DNA of 64,000 bases from NCBI RefSeq assembly GCF_009689005.1, contig NZ_AP021879.1, forward strand, positions 2,728,001-2,792,000, written 5' to 3'. Origin of the DNA: Desulfosarcina ovata subsp. ovata (GTDB lineage: Bacteria; Desulfobacterota; Desulfobacteria; Desulfobacterales; Desulfosarcinaceae). The notes beneath the pieces are model-generated. The model had not been told where the DNA came from. It saw only the letters and a list, made by a program, of their open reading frames with translations, and did no database searches. Positions 25,561 to 35,057 of this stretch are shown here, piece after piece (position 1 is the first letter of the stretch; each line of letters begins with the position of its first letter). The translations under genes and the position numbers were made by a program.

Positions 25561-28500
25561 ATGAACCGCTGGCTCGACGTCGCTGTCCTCCTGCTGGCCG
25601 GCTGGATCATGGGGGCGATCCCCGGCCATTCCGCGGGTCCCATGGCCCGGATGGCCGAAGAGGCGGGGATCCGAACCCTCTCAAGGCCGGCAGGGGAAAC
25701 CGTTAATGACCCCAGCCAGGCGGTCTTTGCGCACTTCCGGATGGCCCGCCAACTGGCGGCGGCCGGTAACGACCGCCAGGCCCTGGCACATGCCCGGAAA
25801 GCGCTGGCCATGGGTGTCGCGGCACTGGGAGACGCCGATCCGCGTCTGGCCCCGCTGCACAATGAAACCGCCGTACTGCTGCACCGGCTCGGCCGCCATG
25901 CCGAAGCCGCAGCCCATTTCGAGACCGCCCTGCAGTTGAAAACCGAGAACTATCCCCCTGACGATCCGCAACTGGCCCTGGCCATGAACAACCTCGCATC
26001 GGTTTACACGGACCTGGGCCGCCTGCCGGCGGCGGAGGCGCTGCAGCGCAAGGCACTGGCCATCGACCAACAGCGCTTCGGATCGGACAGCCTTGCGGCA
26101 GCCGACGATCTGAACAATCTTGCCGCCATCCTGCAGGCGCGGGAAGACGTTGTGCAGGCCAGGACGCTGCTGCATCGGGCCATCACCATTTACGAGGCCG
26201 CCCAAAGCGACAATCACCGCCACCTGGCCGGTCTCCATAACAACATCGCCCTGCTGGAAAAGCTGCAGGGACGGTTCGTCCCGGCCATGGATCACTACAC
26301 GCGGGCCCTTGGCCACATGGTTGCCGTCGGTGGCGATGACCACCTGGATGTGGCCTGCATCCGGGGCAACCTGGCCATGCTTGAGCGGGACAGCGGCAAC
26401 GCCGAGGCCGCCGAAACCCTGTTCCGCCAGGCTATTTCCGCCTATCGGCAGCAACCGCAGGCCCGGCCCGCCGAGATGGCCGGGGTGCTGAACGGCTTCG
26501 CATCGCTCCTGCGGGACCAGAACCGGTTTTCCGAGGCCCGCACCCTCTACCGCGAGGCCCTGGCCATACAGGACCGGACCACCGGGCCGGATCACCGCAA
26601 CAGGGCCGCCTTATCCAACAACCTCGGCGAACTGGAACTGGCCATGGGCAATCTGGCCGACGCCGAATCCCATTTTTCCCAGGCCCTGAAAATATGGCAG
26701 GCACAGGAGGATCCCCCGGAACTGTGGATCGCCGCGGTACACAACAACCTGGGGCTACTGACCGCGCGCCGTGGAAATGGACGCAAGGCGGAAACCCACC
26801 TGCGCGGGGCCCTGCGTCTGACCGCCCGGCTGGGCGACGATCACTACCAGTTGATCGATATTCTGGCCAACCTGTCGGCCGTGCGCCGGGATCAGGGAGA
26901 TGCTGCTGAATCCGCCAGGCTGCTTGACAGGGCCCTTGCCATCGCGACCCGGGTGTTGCCCCCGCCCCACCCCCGGCGGATCGAACTGCTCAATTCGCTG
27001 GCGGCCCTTCACGTGACCCAAAAGGATCTCTCCGCTGCCGACCGTTACAGCCGGCAGGCGGCGACCCTGGTCCGGGAGCGTCTTCAATACGGGCCCGCGG
27101 ATCCGCGTGCCCGGCGCCTGCTGCGGCATGTGCTGGTCAACCGCATCGACCTGTTGCAGCGCCTTGCCGATCAGCAGCCCAAACAGGCCCAGGCGTTTGC
27201 CCGCGAGGCGTTTGCAGTGGCGCAATGGGCCATGGCCAGCCGGGCCGGAGAGGCGTTCAGCCAGCTGGCAACGCGCTTTGCCGCCGGATCCGGAGAACTG
27301 GCCGATGGGGTTCGCCAACGCCAGGACCTCCTCATCCGGCAGGGCCATCTGGAACGGATGTTGACGCAGATGCTGATGACGCCTGACGAAACGGCCGCCG
27401 CCGGCCAGCCGGGGGTGGTTCAGCGCCAGCTTGACCGTATCGCTGTGGAATTGACCGGGATCACCGATACCCTCACGCGTGCCTTTCCCGACTATATGGC
27501 CCTTGAAAGGCCAACCGTACAAACGGCCGAAACGGTGCAGGGGTTACTGGGCCCCCATGAGGGGGTGCTGCTGGTGCTTACCGGTGAGCGCGACAGTTAT
27601 GTCTGGCTGCTGCGAGGCAAAGGCATTGCCATGGCACGGATTCCAGCCGGACGCGTACTGCTGACCGAGACGGTGGCGCGTCTGAAACAGGGGCTGAACC
27701 AGGCCGATGTGCTGTTTGCCGATGACCTGCGCCCCTTTGACATCAAACTGTCCAACCAGTTATACTGTTAGTTTTTTTCCTCCGTAGAGGCATCCCTTTT
27801 CGACCTCACCCGTCTTGTTACGGTGGTGGACGGCCCCCTGACCACCCTGCCGCTGAGCGTCCTTGTGCGCAGCGTTGAGGCGTCGACGGACGACGGCTCC
27901 CCGGATTACGCGCAGGTGAACTGGCTGATCAACCATTTCAGCATCAGCCGCCTGCCCACCGTAGGGGCATTGGGGATGTTGCGGCGCACGGTGGCTCCGT
28001 CGGCGGCAGACTCGGTTTTCGTTGGCTTCGGCGATCCCGTGCTGACGGACGTCTGGGGCAGGCACCGCAGCGCTGCCACCCGGGGAAAAAACGCGGTGCG
28101 GATCGCCGATGTCAGGCGTCTGTTACGACTTCCGGAGACCGCCGGCGAACTGCGTGCCGTGGCCCGTATGGTTAATGCCGGTCCGGAAAGCCTTTTTCTG
28201 GGCGACGCGGCCACCGAAGGGCGGGTCCGGTCCATGGCCATGAACCACTTTCGCATTCTCGCCTTTGCCACCCATGCTCTGTCGGCCGGGGACCTGCCCG
28301 GGCTTCACGAGCCGGCGCTGGTGCTGACGCCGCCCCGCGTGGCCAGCGGGAACGACGACGGCCTGCTGACGGTCAGCGAGATCGCCGGGCTTCACCTGGA
28401 TGCGGACCTGGTCATCCTTTCGGCCTGCAATTCCGCCGCACCCGATGGCAGTGCCGATGGGGAAGGCCTTTCCGGGCTGGCCCGGGCATTCATCTATGCC

Positions 28501-28737
28501 GGCGGCCGCAGCCTGCTGGTGTCATACTGGCCGGTGAGCAGCCGGGCCACCCAAACCCTGATGACCCGTTTTTTCGAGCAGTGGCAGACCCGGCAGCGCG
28601 GGGACCGGTCACAGGCCCTGGCCGGGGCCATGCGGTCCATGATGGCCGGGTCGCCGTCAGCCTACCGCCACCCCATGTTCTGGGCGCCGTTTTCGGTTGT
28701 GGGGATTTCTCGAGGCATGGTACCGGCGAAGCCGTAA
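25561..28737 (+). pseudogene. TPR-CHAT (caspase-like) protein, with one in-frame amber codon
   Basis: A gene of 1059 codons split by a single in-frame TAG at 27769-27771; the frame before and after is the same. Part 1 (25561-27768) has a signal-like N terminus (MNRWLDVAVLLLAGWIMG) and about ten TPR units ('LHNNIALLEKLQGRF', 'LAMNNLASVYTDLGRL'), then a linker. Part 2 (from 27772, first GTG 27823) holds the CHAT peptidase: 'RILAFATHALSAGD' (catalytic His, ~904) and 'LVILSACNSAAPDG' (catalytic Cys, ~954), with the closing 'MFWAPFSVVG'. CHAT-TPR proteins are caspase relatives (separase fold) found in bacterial immune and signalling systems. A substitution, sequencing error or readthrough could explain TAG. 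Confidence 0.75.
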
Positions 28738-28770
28738 ACAGGGGTTTCCAGCAACAAAGTCACATTTCCG

Positions 28771-28912
28771 ACGGATTCGTAAGAAGCCTGAGATCAAGGC
28801 TTGCGAATCCTGAGAATACCGCTATCGCGGGTGCCGTAGGCAGTGTACTGAGCGTACTCCGCAGTGACGAAGGATACGCGTAACGCCGATATCGGGCTTC
28901 TTACGAATCCGT
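28771..28912. repeat. 142-bp palindromic element at the nudC 3' end (element C)
   Basis: ACGGATTCGTAAGAAGCC (28771-28788) faces GGCTTCTTACGAATCCGT (28895-28912), an 18-bp perfect inverted repeat. Inside it, GCGAATCCT and AGGATACGC make a second, weaker arm pair around GCAGTGTACTGAGCGTACTCCGCAGTG-type self-complementary sequence (split for length). The outer end overlaps the stop codon of nudC. It may act as a bidirectional terminator between the CHAT gene and nudC, or be another mobile palindromic repeat; only one copy is in the window. Confidence 0.65.
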
Positions 28913-29727
28913 TACGATTGCTTCTCCACAAACCACTCAATAAGCTGGCGGGCAATGCTGATCCGCGGGGGAATTTTGGGAAGGGTGTGCGCCGAAAACC
29001 AGTGCGCCTCCATCAGTTCGGCATTGTCCACCTGGACCTGGCCAGCGGCGTAGTCGGCCACAAACCCCACCATCAGGGAGTTGGGAAAGGGCCATGGCTG
29101 GCTGCCGAAATATCGGATGTTTTTGACTTCGATACTGACCTCTTCACGGATCTCCCGATGGACGCACTGCTCCAGGGTCTCACCCGGCTCGACGAACCCG
29201 GCCAGCACGCTGTAAAACGGTCCCCGGAAGCGTTTGTTGCGCGCCAGCAAAATCTGATCGTCCTTGAGTATCGCAACGATCACCGCCGGGCTCAGGCGGG
29301 GGTAGTTGACCAGGCCGCATGACGGGCACACCTTGGCCCGTTCATCGGGTTTGTCCTCGGTGGGCTGGCTGCAGCGCCCGCAAAAACGGTGGGACCGGTC
29401 CCAGTCCATGAGATGATTGGCCCGGCCGGCAATCCAGAACAGCTCGTCACCGATCGTACTCATCAGGGCGTGCAGGTTCACCCAGGCATACGGCTCGGCA
29501 ACCGTCGCGTCCGCGTCCAATTCAGCGGCATAGCAGGCCTTCTCTTCCAGAAAACCAAGAAAGATCCTGCGGATGGGGGTGATCCCCCGGGCGGCAAGAT
29601 CTTCGGCGTCGGGAATGGCACAGGTGCCGTTATCACGGATGACCAGCAGTTTGTTCTTCTCGAAAATAAACCATAGGATCGGTCGATCCTCACCGACCGG
29701 GGCGGAAAATGCGGGAACGAAATCCAT
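28912..29727 (-). CDS. nudC: NADH pyrophosphatase (NUDIX)
   Basis: A 271-residue NudC-type enzyme, hydrolysing NAD(H) and, in known homologues, removing NAD caps from RNA. I set the start at ATG 29727 because AGGA lies ~7 bases upstream and the protein opens MDFVPAFSAPVG, like other NudC proteins; upstream ATGs have poor spacing. Zinc finger cysteines appear as CGRC and CPSC. The NUDIX box is 'GFVEPGETLEQCVHREIREEVSIE', with residues given in two pieces of the REUXEE core 'REIREEV'. 'GSQPWPFPNSLM' is the NudC-specific SQPWPFPxS motif. All key residues are present. Confidence 0.92.
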   Translation of the reverse strand: MDFVPAFSAPVGEDRPILWFIFEKNKLLVIRDNGTCAIPDAEDLAARGITPIRRIFLGFLEEKACYAAELDADATVAEPYAWVNLHALMSTIGDELFWIAGRANHLMDWDRSHRFCGRCSQPTEDKPDERAKVCPSCGLVNYPRLSPAVIVAILKDDQILLARNKRFRGPFYSVLAGFVEPGETLEQCVHREIREEVSIEVKNIRYFGSQPWPFPNSLMVGFVADYAAGQVQVDNAELMEAHWFSAHTLPKIPPRISIARQLIEWFVEKQS

Positions 29728-29839
29728 AACACCATCCTGGACAATTAATTGTTTCGGGTCGGATGATCGTTCACGATCCATCCTCCGGTTGTGGTAGCAC
29801 ACTGAAAGCCAATCCCCAAGCCCAATATGATTCTTGGCC

Positions 29840-32800
29840 CTAAGATGCCACCAGGGCATCCAGTGCCCGTTTGAGATCGTGCATGCCCTCGCGGATCGCG
29901 GCGCGCTGGGGTGCCCTGGCCAGAAGCCAGGCCTTCAGCGGCTTTTTCTCTGGCGTACCGCCGGCCTTGACCAGTTTGCGCACGATGATGCGGCGCCGGC
30001 CGCTGTATATGCTGATCGATGGAATGGCCGGGAAAAACCGTGCGGCCTTGACCGCCGTGATGGCGTTTTTCTCGATGAAAAACCGGTCGGCCGGGGTGCC
30101 GATGAAAACGCCCTGGGGCGTGATGTCCACATAATAGCCTTCGCGGCTGCGTTTGGCCATCACATAGACCAGCCCCACCCAGGTGGGCAGCAGCAGCACC
30201 GCCAGGAGGCCGGCGGCCTTGAGCAGCATTTCCAGCCCGAAAACGATAATTTCGATGACCAGCTTCAACATGCTGGGGGCCTGGAAGGGGGTGTTCGCAA
30301 TCGTTGCGATCATGGACGGCGCAACAGCGGCGATACCGGCGACCAGCACGGCCAGTTGCCCGGTCATGAGAAAAACGAACACCAGGCGGGCATAGCGGCG
30401 CCGGGAGAAGAAGTAGCTTTCTCCCCGGGGCGCCTCGGTCCAGCGCGGGCCGCGGAAAGCGGAAACAATGGAATAGCGCGCGCCTTCAAAAAGCGAATAC
30501 ATGACCGGCACCACCACCAGGGTCAGTACCGTGGCAAAGCAGATGCCGAAAATGATCACGACCCCGAGTCCTTCCCAGAGTTCGTCCGTGATGGTCAGGG
30601 TGAGAATACCGCCGACGGTGGAGACGGTGGTGGAGATGATCGGGCGCAGGCGCTGCTGTCCGCCGGCCACAATCGCCTCGAACAGGTCGAGGCTTTTCAT
30701 TCGCATGCGGTTGATGCAGTCCACCAAAACGATGGAGTCGTTGACCACGATACCGGAAAGGCCCACCAGGCCGATGAAACTCATGATCGAGAAGTTGTTG
30801 CCCGTGACGTAAAGCCCCACCATGGCGCCGACAATGGACAGGGGCAGCGAGGTGAGGATGGCGAAGGGCTGGGCCAGCGAATCGAACTGCGAGACCAGCA
30901 GGGTGAAAATCAGGATCGCCGCCACGATGTAGGCCAGGCCGAGACTTTCGAAGGATTCGGCCGTCTCTTCATATTCTCCCGAGTAATCGAAACGGTAGCC
31001 GGCGGGAAGATCCAGCCGGTCGAGTTTTTCGATCAGTTCCTGGGTGATCTCCACCGCGGAGCGGCCGCGATTGTTGGCCGAAAGTCTCACGATACGGCGC
31101 CGGTCGGAGTGCCGGATGCCATTCAGTCCGCTGCCCTGACTGAATTCGGCAATCGTGGACAGGGGCACCAGTTCACCGGTATCGGCACGCACCTTGACAT
31201 CGTCGAGCATGGATGGGCGGGTCCTGGATTCCTGTGAGAAACGCACCTTGAGATCGTATTTTTTGGAGACATCGCGCTCGTCGCGAAATTCGCGGATCTC
31301 TAGCCCGGCCGTGGCCCCGCGCAGGGTGTAGGCCAGGGCTTCGAGAGAAATGCCCATGGCCGCCGCCCTGGCGCGATCCACGGATACGCGCAGTTCGGGC
31401 GCCGCATCCGAGAAGTCATCCTTGATGTCCACGACGCCGGCAACATCTTCCATGATGCGGCGGGTCCGGGCGGTAAGACGACGCAGCTCCGGAATTTCCG
31501 GGCCGATAATCTTGATCAGTACCGGTGCGGCGGTGGGCGGCCCCCACTGGATGGCCCGGAAGCGGATATCGGCGCCGGGGATTTTTTGAAGATAGGGCCG
31601 CAGGCGCTCCTGGATCTGCCGATGGGATGCACGGGCCACCTCCTTGCCGTCCTGCAGCTCCACCGTGATCTCGGCAAAATGGCTGTCGATGCCCGTACCC
31701 ACGGAGAATTCATAGGCACTCTGGCCCTGCTGGCCGACGGTGGCCACGGTCTGGACCGCTTCGGGAACGTGCGCCGCGACCAGTTGCTCCACCTGCCGGG
31801 CCACGGCATCGGTTACATCCACATCGGTGCCGCGGGGAGTCTCCACGGTGATGTAGATGTAGTCAAAATCAGCATCCGGAAACATCTCGACCTTGACCAG
31901 CTTCAATGCCACCAGGCCCACCGCCATGGTCAGGCTCAGCACGATCAGGCAGACCACCCGAAAGCGGTGGTTCAGCGACCATGAAACAACACGCACATAG
32001 AGCCTTTTGAGCTGTTTGAGATCTTCCTCGGGCTTGACGATCTGCCCGGCCTTGACCGTCTGTTTCATGAAGCGGCTCAGGATCAGCGGATTGGCGATCA
32101 GGGCAATCACCAGGGATGCGGAAAGGGCGATGGTCACGGTTTTGGGCAGAAAGCCCATGTACTCGCCGGTGACCCCGGTCATGAGCAGCATGGGCAGAAA
32201 GGCGGCCATGGTGGTCAGGGTGGCGGATATCACCGGCATGGCGATTTCGGAAGTTCCGTCGATTACCGCCGTGATGCGGTCCTTGCCCAGCTGGAAGTGA
32301 TGGTAGACATTCTCAACGACGATAATGGCATTGTCCACCAGCATGCCGATGCACAGCACCAGGGCGAACCGGACCATGTCGTTGTTGGACAGCCCGAAGA
32401 CCTTCAGGAAGACAAAAGTGAGCAGCAGTGACAGGGGAATGGAGAGCGAGGTGATCACCGAATTTCTCAGCCCCATGGCAAAATAGAGCACCACAACAAC
32501 AATGATCAGACCCACCACGGCGGAGTTGTTCATCTGGTCGAAACCCTGCTTGATAAACTTAGCCTTCTCGGCGGTAATCGTGGTGGTGACGCCGGCAGGA
32601 AAGGAGGCTTCCAGCTCCTTGAGCTTGTCACGGACCTTGTACGTGGTTTCGAGAATATTGGCGCCGCTGCGCTTCTTGACGGCAATGGATGCCGAGTTTA
32701 CCCCGCCCACCCGTGAGTAGCTGACATCTTCCGAGTGGCCGTCGACGACCGTTCCCACATCGCCCAGGAACACCACCCGGTCCCCTTGACGGACCAGGGG

Positions 32801-33526
32801 CACCTTGGCGTAATCGGGCACATGCTTGATTTCCGTCAGGGTCCGCAGCAGCAACCGGCGGCCCTCAAGGTTGACCTGCCCGCCGGGAATGTTGATATCC
32901 GACTGCTTGACGGCATCAAAGACGTCCAGAATGGTCAGCCCGTACTGGTTGATCCGCTGGGGATCGAGGTAGATCTGAATCTCGCGCACCAGACCGCCGG
33001 CCACGTCGGCGGCCAGGATTTCGGGCATCAGCTCGATTTCGTCAGCTACCCGTTCGGTGAGCCGCCTGAGCTTCACCGGATCGATATCGCCCACCACCGA
33101 AGCGATCATGATGGGAATATCCGAGAAACTGACCTCGTTGACTTCCGGGTCCTCGGCCTGGTCGGGAAGCTCTTTCCTGGCGTCGCTGACCTTTTCGCGG
33201 ACTTTCTGCAAGGAGCGTTCGAGATCCGCTTCGGCCTCGAAATCGATCACCACCACCGATACCCCCTCGGCCGAATTGGAGCGCATCTCCTCGACATCCT
33301 TGAGATCGCTGAGTTCTTCCTCGATGGGGTTCGTGACCAGACTCTCCACCTCGCTGGGGGAAGCGCCGGGAAAGAGGGTCACCACGATGGCCACGGGCGC
33401 CGAGATTTCGGGCTCGCCCTCCTTGGGAAGGGTCTGGTAGGCGACCGTCCCGGCCACGATGGGCAGGGCGATCACCAGCAGTGCAAAAATCAGCCAGCGT
33501 CGGATCACCAGGGAGATAAACGTCAT
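29840..33526 (-). CDS. RND-family efflux pump with an extra C-terminal membrane/PH-like domain
   Basis: A 1228-residue inner-membrane RND transporter. The first ~1030 residues form the usual double repeat: 'IRRWLIFALLVIALPIVAG' TM1, two large periplasmic loops, TM4 'LCIGMLVDNAIIVVENVYHHF' with the proton-relay Asp, and TM10 'FIGLVGLSGIVVNDSIVLVD'. Beyond residue ~1030, where RND pumps normally stop, there are ~200 more residues: two hydrophobic helices ('YARLVFVFLMTGQLAVLVAG', 'AAGLLAVLLLPTWVGLVYVM') and a soluble end with 'DITPQGVFIGTPADRFFIEK' and 'SISIYSGRRRIIVRKL', resembling a PH-like domain. Substrate unknown. The start overlaps the adaptor stop (ATGA). Confidence 0.88.
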   Translation of the reverse strand: MTFISLVIRRWLIFALLVIALPIVAGTVAYQTLPKEGEPEISAPVAIVVTLFPGASPSEVESLVTNPIEEELSDLKDVEEMRSNSAEGVSVVVIDFEAEADLERSLQKVREKVSDARKELPDQAEDPEVNEVSFSDIPIMIASVVGDIDPVKLRRLTERVADEIELMPEILAADVAGGLVREIQIYLDPQRINQYGLTILDVFDAVKQSDINIPGGQVNLEGRRLLLRTLTEIKHVPDYAKVPLVRQGDRVVFLGDVGTVVDGHSEDVSYSRVGGVNSASIAVKKRSGANILETTYKVRDKLKELEASFPAGVTTTITAEKAKFIKQGFDQMNNSAVVGLIIVVVVLYFAMGLRNSVITSLSIPLSLLLTFVFLKVFGLSNNDMVRFALVLCIGMLVDNAIIVVENVYHHFQLGKDRITAVIDGTSEIAMPVISATLTTMAAFLPMLLMTGVTGEYMGFLPKTVTIALSASLVIALIANPLILSRFMKQTVKAGQIVKPEEDLKQLKRLYVRVVSWSLNHRFRVVCLIVLSLTMAVGLVALKLVKVEMFPDADFDYIYITVETPRGTDVDVTDAVARQVEQLVAAHVPEAVQTVATVGQQGQSAYEFSVGTGIDSHFAEITVELQDGKEVARASHRQIQERLRPYLQKIPGADIRFRAIQWGPPTAAPVLIKIIGPEIPELRRLTARTRRIMEDVAGVVDIKDDFSDAAPELRVSVDRARAAAMGISLEALAYTLRGATAGLEIREFRDERDVSKKYDLKVRFSQESRTRPSMLDDVKVRADTGELVPLSTIAEFSQGSGLNGIRHSDRRRIVRLSANNRGRSAVEITQELIEKLDRLDLPAGYRFDYSGEYEETAESFESLGLAYIVAAILIFTLLVSQFDSLAQPFAILTSLPLSIVGAMVGLYVTGNNFSIMSFIGLVGLSGIVVNDSIVLVDCINRMRMKSLDLFEAIVAGGQQRLRPIISTTVSTVGGILTLTITDELWEGLGVVIIFGICFATVLTLVVVPVMYSLFEGARYSIVSAFRGPRWTEAPRGESYFFSRRRYARLVFVFLMTGQLAVLVAGIAAVAPSMIATIANTPFQAPSMLKLVIEIIVFGLEMLLKAAGLLAVLLLPTWVGLVYVMAKRSREGYYVDITPQGVFIGTPADRFFIEKNAITAVKAARFFPAIPSISIYSGRRRIIVRKLVKAGGTPEKKPLKAWLLARAPQRAAIREGMHDLKRALDALVAS

Positions 33527-34599
33527 GGCGCGACCCTCACCGTGTCGCCCGGTTTGAGATACTGGGCACCGGCGATGACCAGCCGGTCTCCGTCAGCCAG
33601 CCCCTCCAGAATGCGCACATCGGAGCCATCCATGCGTCCCAGCTTGACTTCCCGCGCCACCGCCGTGAGGTTGGCATCGACAATGAAGACCTCTTTTCTG
33701 TCTTCCCGGAACAGGACGCTGTCCTGGCCGATCATGATCGCATCGGGGATCACATCGGTCTCGATGGCCACGCGCGCCGTCAGTCCGGCCTTCAGCAGCA
33801 GATCCGGGTTGTCCACCAGGATTTCGATTTCAAAAGTATTGGTACGGGCGTCGGCCTGGATGCCGATCTTGTCCACCCGGCCGGGCAGGCTGCGCCCGGC
33901 GAAGGCCTCCACGGTGACCCGCACCGGGTCGTTGGCATCCACATGCACGTAGTCCAGCTCGTTAATGCTGATTTTAACCCGCATGGTCTGCATGTCGGCC
34001 ACCTGCATGGCCGGATCGCCGATGGCCACCCGCTGGCCGGTTTCAACGAACCGCTGGGTGACGTGTCCGCCGAACGGGGTCGTAATGGCGGTTTTCTCCA
34101 GGCGCCGCCGGGCCTGGGCCACCAGGGTTTCCAGTTGGGTCACCAGGGCGCCGGCAGACTTGAACCCCGCCTCGGCCTGGTCGTACAATTCCGGGGTAAT
34201 CACCTTTTCCGGCAGCAGGCGCCTGGCCCGCGCAAAGGATTTTTGTTTTACCGGCAGCTGGATCCGGGCGGAGAGCAGATTGGCCTCGGCCTCTTTTAAT
34301 GCCAGGACGTAGTCCGTGGGGTCGAGTTTGGCCAGCAGCGCACCCCGGGCGACCTTGGCGCCCACATCGGCATGATACCGCAAAAGAATTCCGGAGACTT
34401 CCGCCGAGAGAATCACCTCCCGGTTGGGAATCAGTCTTCCGACGGCATTGACCATGATCGGCAGATCACGGCTGGCAATGGTTTGGACGCTTACGGAACG
34501 AGGAATGGCCTCAGCGCCCGGATTTTCCTCATGTGTGCCACACCCCGAAAGCCAAATCGACACGAACAAACAGACGCCCGCAACAACATATGTTTTCAT
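33523..34599 (-). CDS. RND periplasmic adaptor (membrane fusion) lipoprotein
   Basis: A 358-residue HlyD-like adaptor, first gene of the efflux pair. Start at the second of two adjacent ATGs (34599) because GGGAG lies just upstream; lipobox 'SIWLSGCGTH' gives a lipid-anchored Cys. Domains follow the usual order: beta-barrel/lipoyl part 'ILSAEVSGILLRYHADVGAKVARGALLAKLDP', a coiled coil (~115-195, 'EAEANLLSARIQLPV'), second lipoyl half 'TAITTPFGGHVTQRFVETGQ', and membrane-proximal barrel 'DVRILEGLADGDRLVIAGA'. The TolC-like outer-membrane partner is not in the window. The stop overlaps the pump start, so expression is coupled. Confidence 0.88.
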   Translation of the reverse strand: MKTYVVAGVCLFVSIWLSGCGTHEENPGAEAIPRSVSVQTIASRDLPIMVNAVGRLIPNREVILSAEVSGILLRYHADVGAKVARGALLAKLDPTDYVLALKEAEANLLSARIQLPVKQKSFARARRLLPEKVITPELYDQAEAGFKSAGALVTQLETLVAQARRRLEKTAITTPFGGHVTQRFVETGQRVAIGDPAMQVADMQTMRVKISINELDYVHVDANDPVRVTVEAFAGRSLPGRVDKIGIQADARTNTFEIEILVDNPDLLLKAGLTARVAIETDVIPDAIMIGQDSVLFREDRKEVFIVDANLTAVAREVKLGRMDGSDVRILEGLADGDRLVIAGAQYLKPGDTVRVAP

Positions 34600-34895
34600 C
34601 ATCTCCCATAACCTTGCCCGATGGCGTTGCCGGTGAAAGTAAAGCCTTTGAGAATAAACCCCACTGTTGCAACATTGGGGCAAACCCTTATTACGATTCC
34701 CTATACCCCCAGGAGAACTGCCAAAAAACGGATCAGGTGCAAGTGGATTGAGTTTCGAGGTCTCGGGCGATTTCTGTCAATCGCCTCACCGGTGAGTGGC
34801 ATCGCGTGATTTTGAATTCCGCGTCAGTCTTGAATGGATGCCCCTATATCAGGATCAGCAAATGGTGTCCATTCAGAAGTGATGAATTTATTCTA

Positions 34896-35039
34896 AGAGC
34901 CTGTTTGATAAATCCGTCTAAGGCCCGCTAACGGCGTTGGAAACTGTCTCAAAATGCTCACATATTACCTATATGCTCCGCTTTCGTGCCACTTTCCGCC
35001 TTGTTATCGAGCCTGATCCAGACTTCTCAAACAGGCTCT
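34896..35039. repeat. 144-bp palindromic MITE-like element, copy 2
   Basis: Same length, orientation and terminal repeats (AGAGCCTGTTTGA / TCAAACAGGCTCT) as 2054-2197, with about six differences. It is placed 18 bases after the stop of the hybrid kinase gene, between that gene and the efflux genes. The rest of 34600-35057 shows no gene. Confidence 0.8.
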
Positions 35040-35057
35040 AAACAAAAAACTATGTAA

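Noticed and set aside
27769-27771. Amber codon as proof of pyrrolysine
   Set aside because: One TAG cannot establish this. No pyl genes are in the window, so it is kept only as one of several explanations.
29834-31237. Long open frame on the plus strand opposite the RND pump gene
   Set aside because: It lies wholly inside a gene with strong family matches, has His/Gly/Asp-rich content typical of antisense reading in GC-rich DNA, and no ribosome site.
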